Below, in pieces: positions 32,509 through 42,700 of a stretch of DNA of 64,000 nt. The notes below the pieces were generated by a model that saw nothing but the letters and a program-made list of their open reading frames with translations, was not told where the DNA came from and made no database searches. The position numbers and the translations under genes were made by a program. The stretch comes from Microbacterium sp. SORGH_AS_0969 (lineage in GTDB: Bacteria > Actinomycetota > Actinomycetes > Actinomycetales > Microbacteriaceae): contig NZ_JAUTAG010000001.1 in the NCBI RefSeq assembly GCF_030818255.1, positions 1,116,001 to 1,180,000 on the forward strand, read 5' to 3'. Numbering within the stretch: the first letter of the stretch is position 1; each line of letters starts with the position of its first letter.

Positions 32509-34439
32509 TCGTCGTCTCCGATCCGGTCGCCCAGCAGCGGTCGCTGCGCCGTGACCTGTCTGTCGTAGGTGTCGCGCGCGGCGCGCGTGCTGTCGATGCT
32601 CGACACGGCCGCGACCGGCACGTCCCACCACCCGTCGTTGTCGGGGGCGTAGATGTGCGGGTCGCTGTTGATGTGGATGAAGGTCGACCGCTCCGACGCC
32701 TTCGCCGTGGCGATCGCCTCCGAGAGCGCGGTGATCGCGTCGGCGCCCGGGTCGATCTCGATGACGTCCATGCCGTAGCTGCGGGCGTTCAGGGCGAGGT
32801 CGACGGGCAGCACCGTCTCGCCCTGGAAGTTGCGCTCGGCGTCGTCGTACACGCGGTACTTCGTGCCGAAGCGCTCGGAGCCGACCGTCTCGGAGAGGTG
32901 CCCGATCGAGGCGTAGCCGTGGTTCTGGATGAGGATGACGATGATCTTCAGCCCCTCGGCGACCGCGGTGAGCAGCTCGGTGTGGAGCATGAGATAGGAA
33001 CCGTCGCCGACCATGACGATCACGTCGCGGTCGTCGCCGTCGGCGAGCAGCCCGCGCTTGACGCCCAGGCCCCCGGCGATCTCGTACCCCATGCACGAGA
33101 ACGCGTACTCGACGTGGTACCCGAGCGCGTCGCGCACGCGCCACAGCTTGTGCAGGTCGCCCGGGAGCGAACCCGCGGCCTGCACGATCACGTCGCGCGG
33201 CGCGCTGGCGGCCTGCACCGCGCCGATGATCTCGGGCTGGCCGGGGAGAGTCAGCCCCGACGGGGCGAAGGCCTCGTCGACGACGGCATCCCATTCGCCC
33301 TTCTCGCGCGCGATGGTCCGGGCGTACGCCTCGTCGACCCGGTGTCCGGCGAGGGCGTCGGCCAGGGCGACCAGGGCCTCGCGGGCGTCGGCGATCACGG
33401 GCAGCTGAGAGCCGTGCTTGTACGCGTCGAAGGCTGCGACGTTGACGTTGACGAACGACACGTCGGGATTCTGGAACGCCGTGCGCGAGGCGGTGGTGAA
33501 GTCGCTGTAGCGCGTACCGATGCCGATGACGAGGTCGGCCTCGGCCGCACGGCGGTTGGCGGCGAGGCTCCCGGTGGCCCCGACGCCGCCGAGGTACTGG
33601 GGGTGGTCCCAGGGCAGCGAGCCGCCGCCGGCCTGCGTGGTGCCGACGGGGATGCCGGTGGCCTCGACGAACGCGCGCAGGGCGTCTTCGGCGGTGGAGT
33701 AGATCACGCCGCCGCCGGCGACGATGAGTGGCTTCTTCGCGCGGCGGATCGCGGCGACGGCGCGCTCGAGCGGACCGCGCTCGGGCAGGGGCCGACGCAC
33801 GTGCCACTCGCGGTCCTGCAGGAACTCCACGGGCACGTCGAGCGCCTCGGCCTGCACGTCCTCGGGGAGGGCGATCGTGACGGCCCCGGTCTCGGCGGGG
33901 TCGGTGAGCACCCGCATCGCCGCGAGGGCGATCGAGTACAGCTGCTCGGGCCGCTGCACGCGGTCGAAGAAGCGCGACAGCGGACGGAACGCGTCGTTGA
34001 CCGTGAGCCCGATGTCCCACGGCTGCTCCAACTGCTGCAGCACGGGGTCGGCCACGCGCGTGGCGAAGGTGTCGCTGGGCAGCAGCAGGGCGGGCAGGCG
34101 GTTGGCCGTCGCCAGGGCCGCGCCCGTGAGCATGTTCGCCGCCCCCGGACCCACGGATGCCGCGGAGGCGTAGGTGCCGCGACGGCGGTGCACGCGCGCG
34201 TACCCGACCGCCTGGTGCACCATGGCCTGCTCGTTGCGCGCCTGGTAGTAGGGCATGAGGTCGGGCTCGTCGACGTTGAGCTGCTTGAGCGCCTGGCCCA
34301 CGCCCGCGACGTTGCCGTGCCCGAAGATGCCGAAGACACCGGGGATCGTGCGTTCGCGGATGTCGCCGTCCACGGTCCACTGGTGGGCGAGGAACTCCAC
34401 GAGCGCCTGGCTGACCGTCATCCGTCTCGTTGCACCCAT
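32505..34439 (-). CDS. iolD: 3D-(3,5/4)-trihydroxycyclohexane-1,2-dione acylhydrolase
   Basis: 644 residues, normal length. ThDP-dependent enzyme: N-terminal PYR domain with YYQARNEQAMVHQAVGYARV (activating Glu), central domain VAGGGVIYSTAEDALRAFVE, C-terminal PP domain with GDGSYLMLHTELLTAVAEGL and the metal-binding NHGYASIG. Opens the inositol-derived ring to 5-deoxy-glucuronate. Start at 34439 touches the iolB stop (TGATG); an ATG six codons later is a possible alternative. Confidence 0.92.
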   Translation of the reverse strand: MGATRRMTVSQALVEFLAHQWTVDGDIRERTIPGVFGIFGHGNVAGVGQALKQLNVDEPDLMPYYQARNEQAMVHQAVGYARVHRRRGTYASAASVGPGAANMLTGAALATANRLPALLLPSDTFATRVADPVLQQLEQPWDIGLTVNDAFRPLSRFFDRVQRPEQLYSIALAAMRVLTDPAETGAVTIALPEDVQAEALDVPVEFLQDREWHVRRPLPERGPLERAVAAIRRAKKPLIVAGGGVIYSTAEDALRAFVEATGIPVGTTQAGGGSLPWDHPQYLGGVGATGSLAANRRAAEADLVIGIGTRYSDFTTASRTAFQNPDVSFVNVNVAAFDAYKHGSQLPVIADAREALVALADALAGHRVDEAYARTIAREKGEWDAVVDEAFAPSGLTLPGQPEIIGAVQAASAPRDVIVQAAGSLPGDLHKLWRVRDALGYHVEYAFSCMGYEIAGGLGVKRGLLADGDDRDVIVMVGDGSYLMLHTELLTAVAEGLKIIVILIQNHGYASIGHLSETVGSERFGTKYRVYDDAERNFQGETVLPVDLALNARSYGMDVIEIDPGADAITALSEAIATAKASERSTFIHINSDPHIYAPDNDGWWDVPVAAVSSIDSTRAARDTYDRQVTAQRPLLGDRIGDDE

Positions 34440-35341
34440 CAGGAGGAGCCCTTCTCGTCGTCGGTGTACGGGAGCCGGTCGTCGAACGACTGCCCCGTCC
34501 AGGTGTCGCGCACCCAGGCGTGCGCGGGATCGTCGCTGATGAGCCACGCCCGTTCGGGGTCGGGACCCGCCATGACGTTCAGGTAGTAGAGGTCGTAGCC
34601 GGGGGCGGCGACGGCCGGACCGTGGTAGCCGTAGGGCACGAGGGCGATGTCGCCGGTGCGCACCATCGCGTTGATGTCGATCTCGCCCGCGGGCGAGGAG
34701 TAGGTGCTGAACATGCCGAACGCGCCGTCGGCGGCGGCATCCGCTCCGCGCACGGGGGCGGTCTCGAAGTAGTAGATCTCCTCGAGACGCGACTCGTGGC
34801 CGGGGTGCTGCTCGTCGTGCTTGTGCGGAGGGTACGACGACCAGTTCTCGGCGGGCGTGATGACCTCGCACACGATGAGCCGGGCGGCGTCGAGGGCGTC
34901 GGGGGTGCCGAAGTTGTGCACCTGACGGCTGGAGCGTCCGGCTCCGCGCAGCTCCACGGGGATGCTCGCTGCGGGGATGTGCACGGTGGGCTTGTCGACG
35001 TCGGTCGGCGACGATGCGATCGCCACGCGACCGACGCCCGAGAGGCGCGCGGTCTCGGCGACCGAGACGTAGAGCACGTCGGTCGGACCGGCGAACACCG
35101 ACGCGCGTCCGGCGAGGCGCGTCTCGGTCGTGTGTCCGTCGCGCGTGTGCGCGACCGTGAACGACCCCGCGAGCGGGACGACGATGCTCTCGACCCCCGC
35201 GGGCAGATCGAGGGCGTCCGTCGCGGTCAGCTCCGCGATCCGGATGCCGGTGTGCGCCCACCCGGGCGTCTGCGCGTCGACGACGCTCTGCCACCCGGGC
35301 CGGGCGAGGTCGCCGCGGCGGTGGAACCACCGTTGGTTCAT
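34439..35341 (-). CDS. iolB: 5-deoxy-glucuronate isomerase
   Basis: 300 residues from the ATG at 35341 (AAGGA upstream). Bicupin: N-terminal VESIVVPLAGSFTVAHTRDG, C-terminal metal site SSYPPHKHDEQHPGHESRLE followed by EEIYYFE, the family's His/Glu cluster. Converts 5-deoxy-glucuronate to 2-deoxy-5-keto-gluconate. Between iolA and iolD in the operon. Confidence 0.92.
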   Translation of the reverse strand: MNQRWFHRRGDLARPGWQSVVDAQTPGWAHTGIRIAELTATDALDLPAGVESIVVPLAGSFTVAHTRDGHTTETRLAGRASVFAGPTDVLYVSVAETARLSGVGRVAIASSPTDVDKPTVHIPAASIPVELRGAGRSSRQVHNFGTPDALDAARLIVCEVITPAENWSSYPPHKHDEQHPGHESRLEEIYYFETAPVRGADAAADGAFGMFSTYSSPAGEIDINAMVRTGDIALVPYGYHGPAVAAPGYDLYYLNVMAGPDPERAWLISDDPAHAWVRDTWTGQSFDDRLPYTDDEKGSS

Positions 35342-35374
35342 CGTGCTCGTGTCCTTATCAGGAAGGGGGCGGGA

Positions 35375-35406
35375 GGGATGCCACGTCATCCGGCGCGTGG
35401 CATCCC
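35375..35406 (-). terminator. intra-operon hairpin between iolA and iolB
   Basis: GGGATGCCACG (35375-35385) pairs perfectly with CGTGGCATCCC (35396-35406), loop of 10. It follows the iolA stop within the operon, so it probably stabilises upstream message or attenuates rather than ending transcription fully. Confidence 0.5.
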
Positions 35407-35416
35407 TGCCGGGGTG

Positions 35417-36976
35417 TCAGTCGTTCTGCGGGAAGCCGAGGTTGATGCCGCCGTGGGTGGCGGGGTCGAGCCAGCGGCTGGTGACGGCCTTCTCGCGGGT
35501 GAAGAAGTCGAAGCCGTGGACACCGTAGGCCTTGGCGTCGCCGAAGAGGCTCTTCTTCCAACCGCCGAAGGAGTGGTACGCCACGGGCACCGGGATCGGC
35601 ACGTTGATGCCGATCATGCCCACCTGGACCTCGTTCTGGAACCGGCGCGCGGCTCCCCCGTCGTTGGTGAAGATGGCGGTGCCGTTGCCGAACTCGCCGC
35701 TGTTGATGAGGGCGAGGCCCTCGTCGTAGGTCTTCACGCGGACGACGGAGAGGACGGGGCCGAAGATCTCCTCGGTGTAGGCGCGGGAGGTCGTGGGCAC
35801 CTCGTCGAGGAGGGTGGGGCCGAAGAAGAAGCCGTCCTCGTGTCCGTCGACGGTGTAGCCGCGGCCGTCGACGACGATGGTCGCGCCATCGGCCTCGGCG
35901 ATGTCGACGTAGGACGACACCTTGTCGCGGTGCTGCGCGGAGATGAGCGGGCCCATGTCGGGCTCGGTGCCGCCGGTGATCGCGGCCGCACCGTTGCCGA
36001 TGCGCAGCTTCGCGATGCGGTCGGTGATCTTGCCGATCAGAGCGTCGGCGACGGGTTCGACGGCGAGGACGACGCTGATGGCCATGCACCGTTCGCCGGC
36101 GGCGCCGTAGCCGGCGTTGACGGCGGAGTCGGCGACGAGGTCGAGGTCGGCGTCGGGGAGGACGAGCATGTGGTTCTTCGCCCCGCCCAGGGCCTGCACG
36201 CGCTTGCCGTTCTTCGACGCGGTCTCGTAGATGTACTGGGCGATGGGGGTCGAGCCGACGAAGCTGATCGACTGCACCGCGGGAGCGTTGAGCAGTCCGT
36301 CGACGGCGAGCTTGTCGCCCTGCAGCACCGTGAACGCGCCGTCGGGAAGGCCCGCTTCCTTCCAGAGGCGCGCCATCCACAGGGAGGCGGAGGGGTCCTT
36401 CTCGCTGGGCTTGACGATGACGGCGTTACCGGCGGCCAGGGCGATGGGGAAGAACCACATCGGCACCATCGCGGGGAAGTTGAACGGGGAGATGATCCCC
36501 ACCACTCCGAGGGGCTGCTTCAGGGAGTACACGTCCACCCCGGTGGAGGCGTTCTCGGAGTACGCGCCCTTGATCAGGTGCGGGAATCCGGTGGCGAGTT
36601 CCACGACCTCCTGGCCGCGGAGGATCTCGCCCATCGCGTCGGAGACGACCTTGCCGTGCTCGGCGGTGATGATCTCGGCCAGCTCGCGCTTGCGGGAGTT
36701 CAACAGCTCACGGAAGGCGAACAGCACCGTCTGGCGCTTCGCGATCGAGAACCCGCTCCACACCTGGAACCCGCGCTCGGCGGAGGCGATCGCGGCCTCC
36801 ACGTCGGCGTCATCGGCGAGGGCGACGTGCGCGCGCACGGCACCGGTGGCGGGGTTGTACACGGGGGCGGTGCGCCCGCTCGCCGAGGGCGCCTCGGCCC
36901 CGTCGAACCAGTGCGCGATCGTCGGCGTCGAAGCGTCGTCCCGCGCGGATGCGTCGCTGATCTGTGTCGTGCTCAT
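35417..36976 (-). CDS. iolA: methylmalonate-semialdehyde dehydrogenase (CoA-acylating)
   Basis: 519 residues. Aldehyde dehydrogenase fold: YNPATGAVRAHVALADDADV, GVVGIISPFNFPAMVPMWFF, VIVKPSEKDPSASLWM (NAD site), SISFVGSTPIAQYIYETASK and AGERCMAISVVLAVEP with the catalytic Cys. It is MmsA/IolA type and lacks the general-base Glu of ordinary ALDHs, as expected for CoA-acylating enzymes. Converts malonate semialdehyde to acetyl-CoA at the end of inositol breakdown. Confidence 0.92.
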   Translation of the reverse strand: MSTTQISDASARDDASTPTIAHWFDGAEAPSASGRTAPVYNPATGAVRAHVALADDADVEAAIASAERGFQVWSGFSIAKRQTVLFAFRELLNSRKRELAEIITAEHGKVVSDAMGEILRGQEVVELATGFPHLIKGAYSENASTGVDVYSLKQPLGVVGIISPFNFPAMVPMWFFPIALAAGNAVIVKPSEKDPSASLWMARLWKEAGLPDGAFTVLQGDKLAVDGLLNAPAVQSISFVGSTPIAQYIYETASKNGKRVQALGGAKNHMLVLPDADLDLVADSAVNAGYGAAGERCMAISVVLAVEPVADALIGKITDRIAKLRIGNGAAAITGGTEPDMGPLISAQHRDKVSSYVDIAEADGATIVVDGRGYTVDGHEDGFFFGPTLLDEVPTTSRAYTEEIFGPVLSVVRVKTYDEGLALINSGEFGNGTAIFTNDGGAARRFQNEVQVGMIGINVPIPVPVAYHSFGGWKKSLFGDAKAYGVHGFDFFTREKAVTSRWLDPATHGGINLGFPQND

Positions 36977-36994
36977 GGGAATCCTTCGTGGGTG

Positions 36995-37891
36995 TCAGAG
37001 GTCGCGGTGAACGAGGGCGGCCGCGGTGTCGACGGCAGACTCCACGTCACCGTCGGGCGGATAGAGCAGAGTGCGTCCGACGGTCAGGCCGCGCACGCCC
37101 GGCAGAGCCAGGGCGCTCTCCCAGGCGGTGAACGTCTCGTCGGGATCGGCGCCGGAGTCGCCGCCGAGCAGCAGGGTCGGCATGGTGGTCGCCGCCATCA
37201 CCCGCTCCATGTCGTCGACGACCGGCAGCTTCATCCAGGTGTAGGCGCTACTCGCACCGAGTCCCGAGGCGATCGCGACCGAGAGGATCACGGCATCCGT
37301 CGACAGGTCGTTGACGACACGGCCGTCGACCTGGCGGCTCATGAAGGGCTCGAGCATGAGGGGGAGGCCCGCCTGGGCCGCCTGCGTCACGGCGTGCGCC
37401 ATCGCGACCAGCGTCGACACCGTCGCGGGGTCGTCGAGATCGATCCGCACGAGCGTCTTGGCGAAGTCGACGCCGTGCGCGGCCATGGTCGGCACGTCGT
37501 AGGCGGTCATGCGGTCGTCCATCTCGAACGATGCACCCCGCAGGCCCCCGCGGTTCATCGACCCGACGATGATCTTGTCGTCGAGCAGGCCGAGGACGGC
37601 GAGGTCGTCGATGATGTCGGGGGTCGCCAGCACGCCGTCGACGCCGGGGCGGCTGAGGGCGAGGGCGAGCCGGTCGAGCAGCTCGTAGCGGTCGGCCATG
37701 GCGGTGGCGTTCTCGCCCACCGAGAGCGCGCCGCGCGCGGGGTGGTCGGCCGCGACGATGAACAGGCGACCGTCGGGACCGAGGATGTCGCGGCGCGAGC
37801 GGTCGCGCAGGATCGCGCCGATGGAAGCGGGCGCGGTGGCGCGGATGTCGCGCAGGCGGGCGAACTGCTCGTCGGCGATCGCCTGGTTCAT
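36995..37891 (-). CDS. Cgl0158-family aldolase, probable DKGP aldolase of the inositol pathway
   Basis: 298 residues. Beta/alpha barrel: LFIVAADHPARGALSVGENA, IIVGSMNRGGLRGASFEMDD, VDFAKTLVRIDLDDP, and TLLLGGDSGADPDETFTAWE. This is the actinobacterial family represented by C. glutamicum Cgl0158, always found in iol loci in place of IolJ; cleavage of 2-deoxy-5-keto-gluconate 6-phosphate to DHAP and malonate semialdehyde is inferred. The ATG overlaps the iolC stop (ATGA). Confidence 0.82.
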   Translation of the reverse strand: MNQAIADEQFARLRDIRATAPASIGAILRDRSRRDILGPDGRLFIVAADHPARGALSVGENATAMADRYELLDRLALALSRPGVDGVLATPDIIDDLAVLGLLDDKIIVGSMNRGGLRGASFEMDDRMTAYDVPTMAAHGVDFAKTLVRIDLDDPATVSTLVAMAHAVTQAAQAGLPLMLEPFMSRQVDGRVVNDLSTDAVILSVAIASGLGASSAYTWMKLPVVDDMERVMAATTMPTLLLGGDSGADPDETFTAWESALALPGVRGLTVGRTLLYPPDGDVESAVDTAAALVHRDL

Positions 37892-38848
37892 CGCCGGGCT
37901 CCCGCCGCGAGGATCTGCTCGACCTCGGCGGAGGTGGGCATGGCGGTCGAGCACTCCAGACGCGAGGCGACGATGGCTCCCGCGATGTTGGCGAAGCGCA
38001 GGATGCGCTCGAGGTCCCACCCTTGCAGGAGTCCGTGGCAGAGGGAGCCGCCGAACGCGTCGCCGGCGCCGAGACCGTTGACGACGTCGACGGGGTACGG
38101 CGGCACGACCACCGACTCCTCGCGCGTCTTGGCCAGCACGCCCTCGGGTCCCTGCTTCACGATGGCGAGCTCGACGCCGCGTTCCAACAGCGCGTCGGCC
38201 GCGCGCTGCGGGTCGGTCTCGCCGACGGCGACGTCGCACTCCTCGCGGTTGCCGACGGCGACGGTGGCGTGGGCGAGGGCGCGTTCCATCTGCGCGTGAG
38301 CCTCGTCGCGGTCGCTCCAGAACATGGGGCGGTAGTCGAGATCGAAGACGGTGCGACCCGAGGTGCGCGCGGCGAGCGCGGCGTGGTGGGTGGAGCGGCT
38401 GGGCTCGACCGAGAGTCCGGTCGCCGTGAACCAGAGGATCTCGGCCTGCCGGACGGCGTCGAGGTCGAGCTCGGCCTCGGCGATGTTGAGGTCGGGTGCC
38501 TTTGGGGTCGCGGTAGAAGTACAGCGGGAAGTCGTCGGGCGGGAAGACCTCGCAGAACGTCACGGGTGTCTTCAGCGACTCATCGACGCGGACGTCACGG
38601 TTGTCGACGCCGAGACGGGCGAGCTCGTCGAGCAGGTAGCGGCCGAACGGGTCGTCGCCGACGCGAGAAACGAGGCGCACGTCGTGGCCGAGGCGGGCTG
38701 CGGCGACGGCGACGTTGGCGGCACTGCCTCCGAGGAATTTGCCGAAGGTCTCGACGGATGCCAGGCCGACACCGGTCTGCAGCGGATAGATGTCCACGCC
38801 GAGTCGGCCCATGGCCAGCACCTCGGGGGCGGAAGCGTTGCTCGTCAT
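37888..38848 (-). pseudogene. iolC: 5-dehydro-2-deoxygluconokinase, interrupted by a one-base frameshift
   Basis: The first 113 or so codons from 38848 give a PfkB kinase N-terminus (EVLAMGRLGVDIYPLQTGVG, FLGGSAANVAVAAARLGHDV, PDDFPLYFYRDPK). At the A-run 38501-38503 (CCCCAAAGG on the coding strand) the frame is lost; shifting by one base continues with APDLNIAEAELDLDAVRQAE and then MFWSDRDEAHAQMERAL to NGLGAGDAFGGSLCHGL, which holds the catalytic GAGD Asp. One A too many explains it. As written the kinase would be dead and the pathway blocked, so a sequence error or a recent mutation is likely. First gene of the iol operon. Confidence 0.88.
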
Positions 38849-38870
38849 CGTTGCCGTTCACTTCTCGAAG

Positions 38871-38900
38871 CGGATACCATTTGTCCTGACAATAGCACAA
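38871..38900 (-). promoter_or_regulatory. iol operon promoter with GntR palindrome in the spacer
   Basis: On the minus strand TTGTGC (38900-38895), 18 bp, TATCCG (38876-38871). The spacer contains the perfect palindrome TTGTCAGGACAA (38892-38881 read on minus). A repressor bound there would block RNA polymerase. The same palindrome class precedes the gntR gene. Confidence 0.6.
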
Positions 38901-38949
38901 CCGAACTTCCAGACGGAAGAGTCACCCGGTGGCTACGATGATCGTCAGG

Positions 38950-38961
38950 TTGTCGCGACAA
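38950..38961 (+). promoter_or_regulatory. GntR-type palindrome upstream of its own gene
   Basis: TTGTCGCGACAA is a perfect 12-bp palindrome, identical in its five outer bases per arm to the site at 38881-38892, and lies 18 bp before the gntR start. It points to autoregulation. Confidence 0.6.
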
Positions 38962-38979
38962 ATCCGAGGGGGTGGCCAC

Positions 38980-39738
38980 ATGGCCGAGGACGTGGTGCTC
39001 GTCGGCGACCTGCTGAGCGGTCTCGACCGCACCGGCCCGATCCCCCTCTACTTCCAGGTCTCGCGCGAGCTCGAGGCAGCGATCCGCTCGGGGCGCATCG
39101 CCCCCGGAGCGCGTCTGCAGAACGAGATCGCGATCGCCGAGAGCCTGGGACTCTCGCGTCCCACCATCCGCCGCGCCATGGAGTCGCTGGTGGACAAGGG
39201 GCTGCTCGTGCGCCGCCGCGGCATCGGCACCCAGGTCGTGCAAGGACAGGTGACCCGACAGGTCGAGCTGACGAGCCTCTACGAAGACCTGAAGAGCTCG
39301 CACCACGAGCCGGGGACACGAGTGCTCGAGCACGGCCTGCGGCCCGCCGACGCGAGTGTGGCCGAGGCGCTGAGCGTCGTCGAAGGATCCGAGGTGGTCT
39401 TCCTCCGCCGCCAGCGCTCGACCGACGGTGTGCCCGTCGCGATCCTGACCAACTACCTCCCGCTCGAGCTCTTCGACATCACGACGGAGCAGCTGCAGGA
39501 GCGGGGTCTGTACGAGATCCTGCGCGGTCGCGGCGTCACGATCCGCGTCGCCAACCAGAAGATCGGCGCGCGCAGAGCACACGGCGATGAGAGCGGCCTG
39601 CTCGACATCGATCGCGGCGGCCCCGTATTGACGATGGAGCGCGTGGCGTACGACGCCTCGGGCCGCCCCGTCGAGTTCGGACACCACTGCTACCGCCCCG
39701 ACATGTACAGCTTCGAGACGACGCTCGTCGCGAAGTAG
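38980..39738 (+). CDS. GntR family transcriptional regulator (HutC subfamily) of the inositol locus
   Basis: 252 residues from the ATG at 38980, chosen for GAGGGGG 6 nt upstream. N-terminal winged helix: IPLYFQVSRELEAAIRSGRI, LQNEIAIAESLGLSRPTIRR. C-terminal UTRA effector domain: VVFLRRQRSTDGVPVAILTN and GRPVEFGHHCYRPDMYSFET. Divergent from the iol operon with palindromes in both promoters, it is most likely the iol repressor, relieved by an inositol catabolite. Confidence 0.9.
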   Translation: MAEDVVLVGDLLSGLDRTGPIPLYFQVSRELEAAIRSGRIAPGARLQNEIAIAESLGLSRPTIRRAMESLVDKGLLVRRRGIGTQVVQGQVTRQVELTSLYEDLKSSHHEPGTRVLEHGLRPADASVAEALSVVEGSEVVFLRRQRSTDGVPVAILTNYLPLELFDITTEQLQERGLYEILRGRGVTIRVANQKIGARRAHGDESGLLDIDRGGPVLTMERVAYDASGRPVEFGHHCYRPDMYSFETTLVAK

Positions 39739-39754
39739 CCCGCCCGTCCGGCGG

Positions 39755-39780
39755 GCGCGGCCTCCTCGTCGAGGCCGCGC
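39755..39780. terminator. bidirectional terminator hairpin between gntR and the alpha-mannosidase gene
   Basis: GCGCGGCCTC (39755-39764) pairs perfectly with GAGGCCGCGC (39771-39780), loop CTCGTC, with further outer GC pairing. It lies between convergent stops at 39738 and 39791. Confidence 0.7.
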
Positions 39781-39790
39781 CGCCGGGCGC

Positions 39791-42700
39791 TCATGCGCGG
39801 GTGAGCCGCAGCGTCACGACCTGGAACGGCCGCAGCTCGAGCGCGATGCCGTCGCCCTCGTGGGCGAGGTGGCGCGCACGGGCCATGTCATCGCCGAGCG
39901 GACGCTCGAGCAGGTCGACCTCGTCGACGGATGCCACGGCGAACCCCGGGACGAGGATCGTCGTCGCGCGCCGCCCGAGGGCTTCGTACACGCGCACGAT
40001 CACATCTCCCGAGCGGTCGTCGGCGAGCTTGACCGCCTCGATGCGCACGCCCTCGTCCGTCGAGCGGAGCACGCTCCACGGCTCCACGGTTCCGTCGATG
40101 GCGGGACGGCGCAGCGGAAGATTCTGCTCGTAGCCCGATGCCACGACCGCGGCGATGTCCGCACCGGGGTGCACCGCGTACGCGAACGTGTGGTGCCCGG
40201 CATCCTGGATCGGGTCGGGCGAGTTCGCGGCGCGCACGAGGCTCAGGCGCACCTCGGTCTCGACCTCGCCCGAGGCGCCCACCGTGCGGGTGATGTCGTG
40301 GCCGTAGGTCGCGTCGTTGGTGACACCGATGCCGTAACCGGGCTCCTCGACGTGCACCCAACGGTGGGCCATGACCTCGAACTTCGCGTCTTCCCATGAC
40401 GTGTTCTGGTGGGTGGCGCGGCGCACGTGGCCGTACTGGATCTCGGCGCTGTGGTGGTGGGCGTGCACGACGAAAGGCAGCGAGGCCTTCAGCAGCTTCT
40501 CGCGCTCGTTCCAGTCGAGGTCGACGCCGAAGTGCACGCGCACGTCGTCGGCGTGCACCGCGATGGTCTGCGTCAGGTGCGACGTGCCGAACGAGCGCGT
40601 CACGACGACCCGGGCCCGCAGGTCACCGTCGACGATCAGCTCGACCGCGTCCGCGGCATCCAGGTCGTCGTAGGTGTGACGGTAGTGGGCGTCGATGTCC
40701 CAGGCGTCCCACGCGTTCGGCAGATCCTGATGCAGCCGGAGCATGTTGGCCACACGGCCTTCCGGCACGAGCTCGCGGTTCTCGGCGAGGTCGACGATCG
40801 ATGTGACGAGGCCGCAGGTGTCGACCGTGACGCGCACCAGCCCGTTCTCGAGCACGATGTCGTCGCCCTCGCGCCGCGCGGTCACCGGGTGAGTCGGAGC
40901 GACGGGAACGAGGGATGCCACGCCCAGCGCCGGCGTCTCGACCAGCGCGAGCGGGGTGCCGTCGGCATCCATCGCCAAGGACCGACGCGCGTGGTCGGCG
41001 GAGTTCACGACCGCGGCCGACAGGCCCGCGGCCTCCAGAGCCTCGGCGATCGAGTGGTCGAGCTCGGCGAGAGCTGCGGCGTAGTCCTCTTCGTTCTGCT
41101 CGTGCACCCACTGGATCGACGAGCCGGGCAGGATGTCGTGGAACTGCTGCAGCAGCACCCCCTGCCAGAGCCGGTCGAGCGCGTCGTAGGGGTACTCGGC
41201 GCCCTTCAGCGCGGCGGCGGTCCACCACAGCTCGGCCTCGCGCAGGCGGTGCTCGGCCTCGCGGTTGCCGCGCTTCTCGCGAGCGTGCGAGGTGAAGGTG
41301 CCGCGGTGCAGCTCCAGGTACAGCTCGCCCACCCACACGGGGGCGTCGGGGTACTCGGCCTGCGCCTGCGCGAAGAAGTCGTCGGGGTGCTCGATCTCCA
41401 CGCGGGGCGAGCCCTCGAGCGACTCGACGCGGCGCTGGCGCTCCATCATCTCGCGGATGGGTCCGCCGCCGCCGTCGCCGTAGCCGAAGGGCACGAGCGA
41501 GGTGGTCGCACGGCCCTTGTCGCGGAACTGGCGCACGGCGTGGTGCAGCTCCTCGCCCTCGAGGGTGGAGTTGTACGTGTCGATCGGGGGGAAGTGCGTG
41601 AAGATGCGCGAGCCGTCGATGCCCTCCCACCAGAAGGTGTGGTGGGGGAACTTGTTGGTCTGGCTCCACGAGATCTTCTGCGTGAGGAACCAGTCGAGCC
41701 CCGCGAGCTTCGCGATCTGCGGGAACGCGGCGGTGTAGCCGAACGAGTCGGGCAGCCAGATGCCGTGCGTCTCGACGTCGAGCTCGTCGCGGAAGAACCG
41801 CATGCCCTGCGTGATCTGGCGGACCATCGCCTCACCGCCGGGCAGGTTGCCGTCGGGCTCGACCCACTGCGAGCCGACGACGATCCACTGACCCTTGGCG
41901 ATCGCGGCCTTGATGCCCTCCCACACGTGCGGGTAGCGCTCCTTGACCCACGCGTACTGCTGGGCCGACGAGGCGGCGAAGCGGAAGTCGGGGTACTGCT
42001 CGGCGAGCGCGAGCACGTTCGAGAAGGTGCGCGCGGTCTTGCGCTTGGTCTCGCGGATGGGCCAGAGCCACGCGGTGTCGATGTGGGCGTGACCGATGCC
42101 AGACAGGCGGTGGGCGGATGCCGACGCGGGGCGCGAGAGGACGTCGACGAGCTCGGCGCGGGCGGCCGCTGCGGTGCCGACGATGTCGTCGAGGCGCAAC
42201 ACGTTCAGCGCCCGCTCGAGCGCGCGGAGTACCTCGTGCCGGCGCGGCTCGGTCTCGGGCAGCTCCTTGAGCAGCTGGTACAGCACCTCGACGTCGAACT
42301 GCAACGCCCACACCTCGGGTTCGAACACGGCGAGCTCGGCGGTGCGGAAGGTGTAGATCGGCGTCTCGGGAGCGGTCTTCTTGGAGCCGTAGACGGTCGG
42401 CACGAAGTCGTTCTTCAGGATGTCGGGGTTCGCGGCCGCCTCGACGAAGAAGTGGACGGGCTCCCCACCGGCGGCCTCGTCGGCCAGGCGCACGTAGTGG
42501 TTGCGCGGGTGGATGCCCTTGACCTGCACACCGTCGGGGGTGTGCACGAGCGCCTCGGCCTGGTTGCCGGGCCAGTCGCCCTGGAAGCCGGGGTCGAGCA
42601 GCAGCTCGACCGTGCGGCCGGCCCAGTCGGTGGGGATCTGACCGGTGACCTCGAACCACCACGTCGACCAGGCGCGACCCCAGCTGTCGCCGACGGCGAA

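Noticed and set aside
34430..38299. Very long plus-strand frame opposite the iol genes
   Set aside because: Low-complexity Gly/Val/Asp/His translation typical of the antisense of GC-rich genes; the minus-strand genes are clear enzymes.
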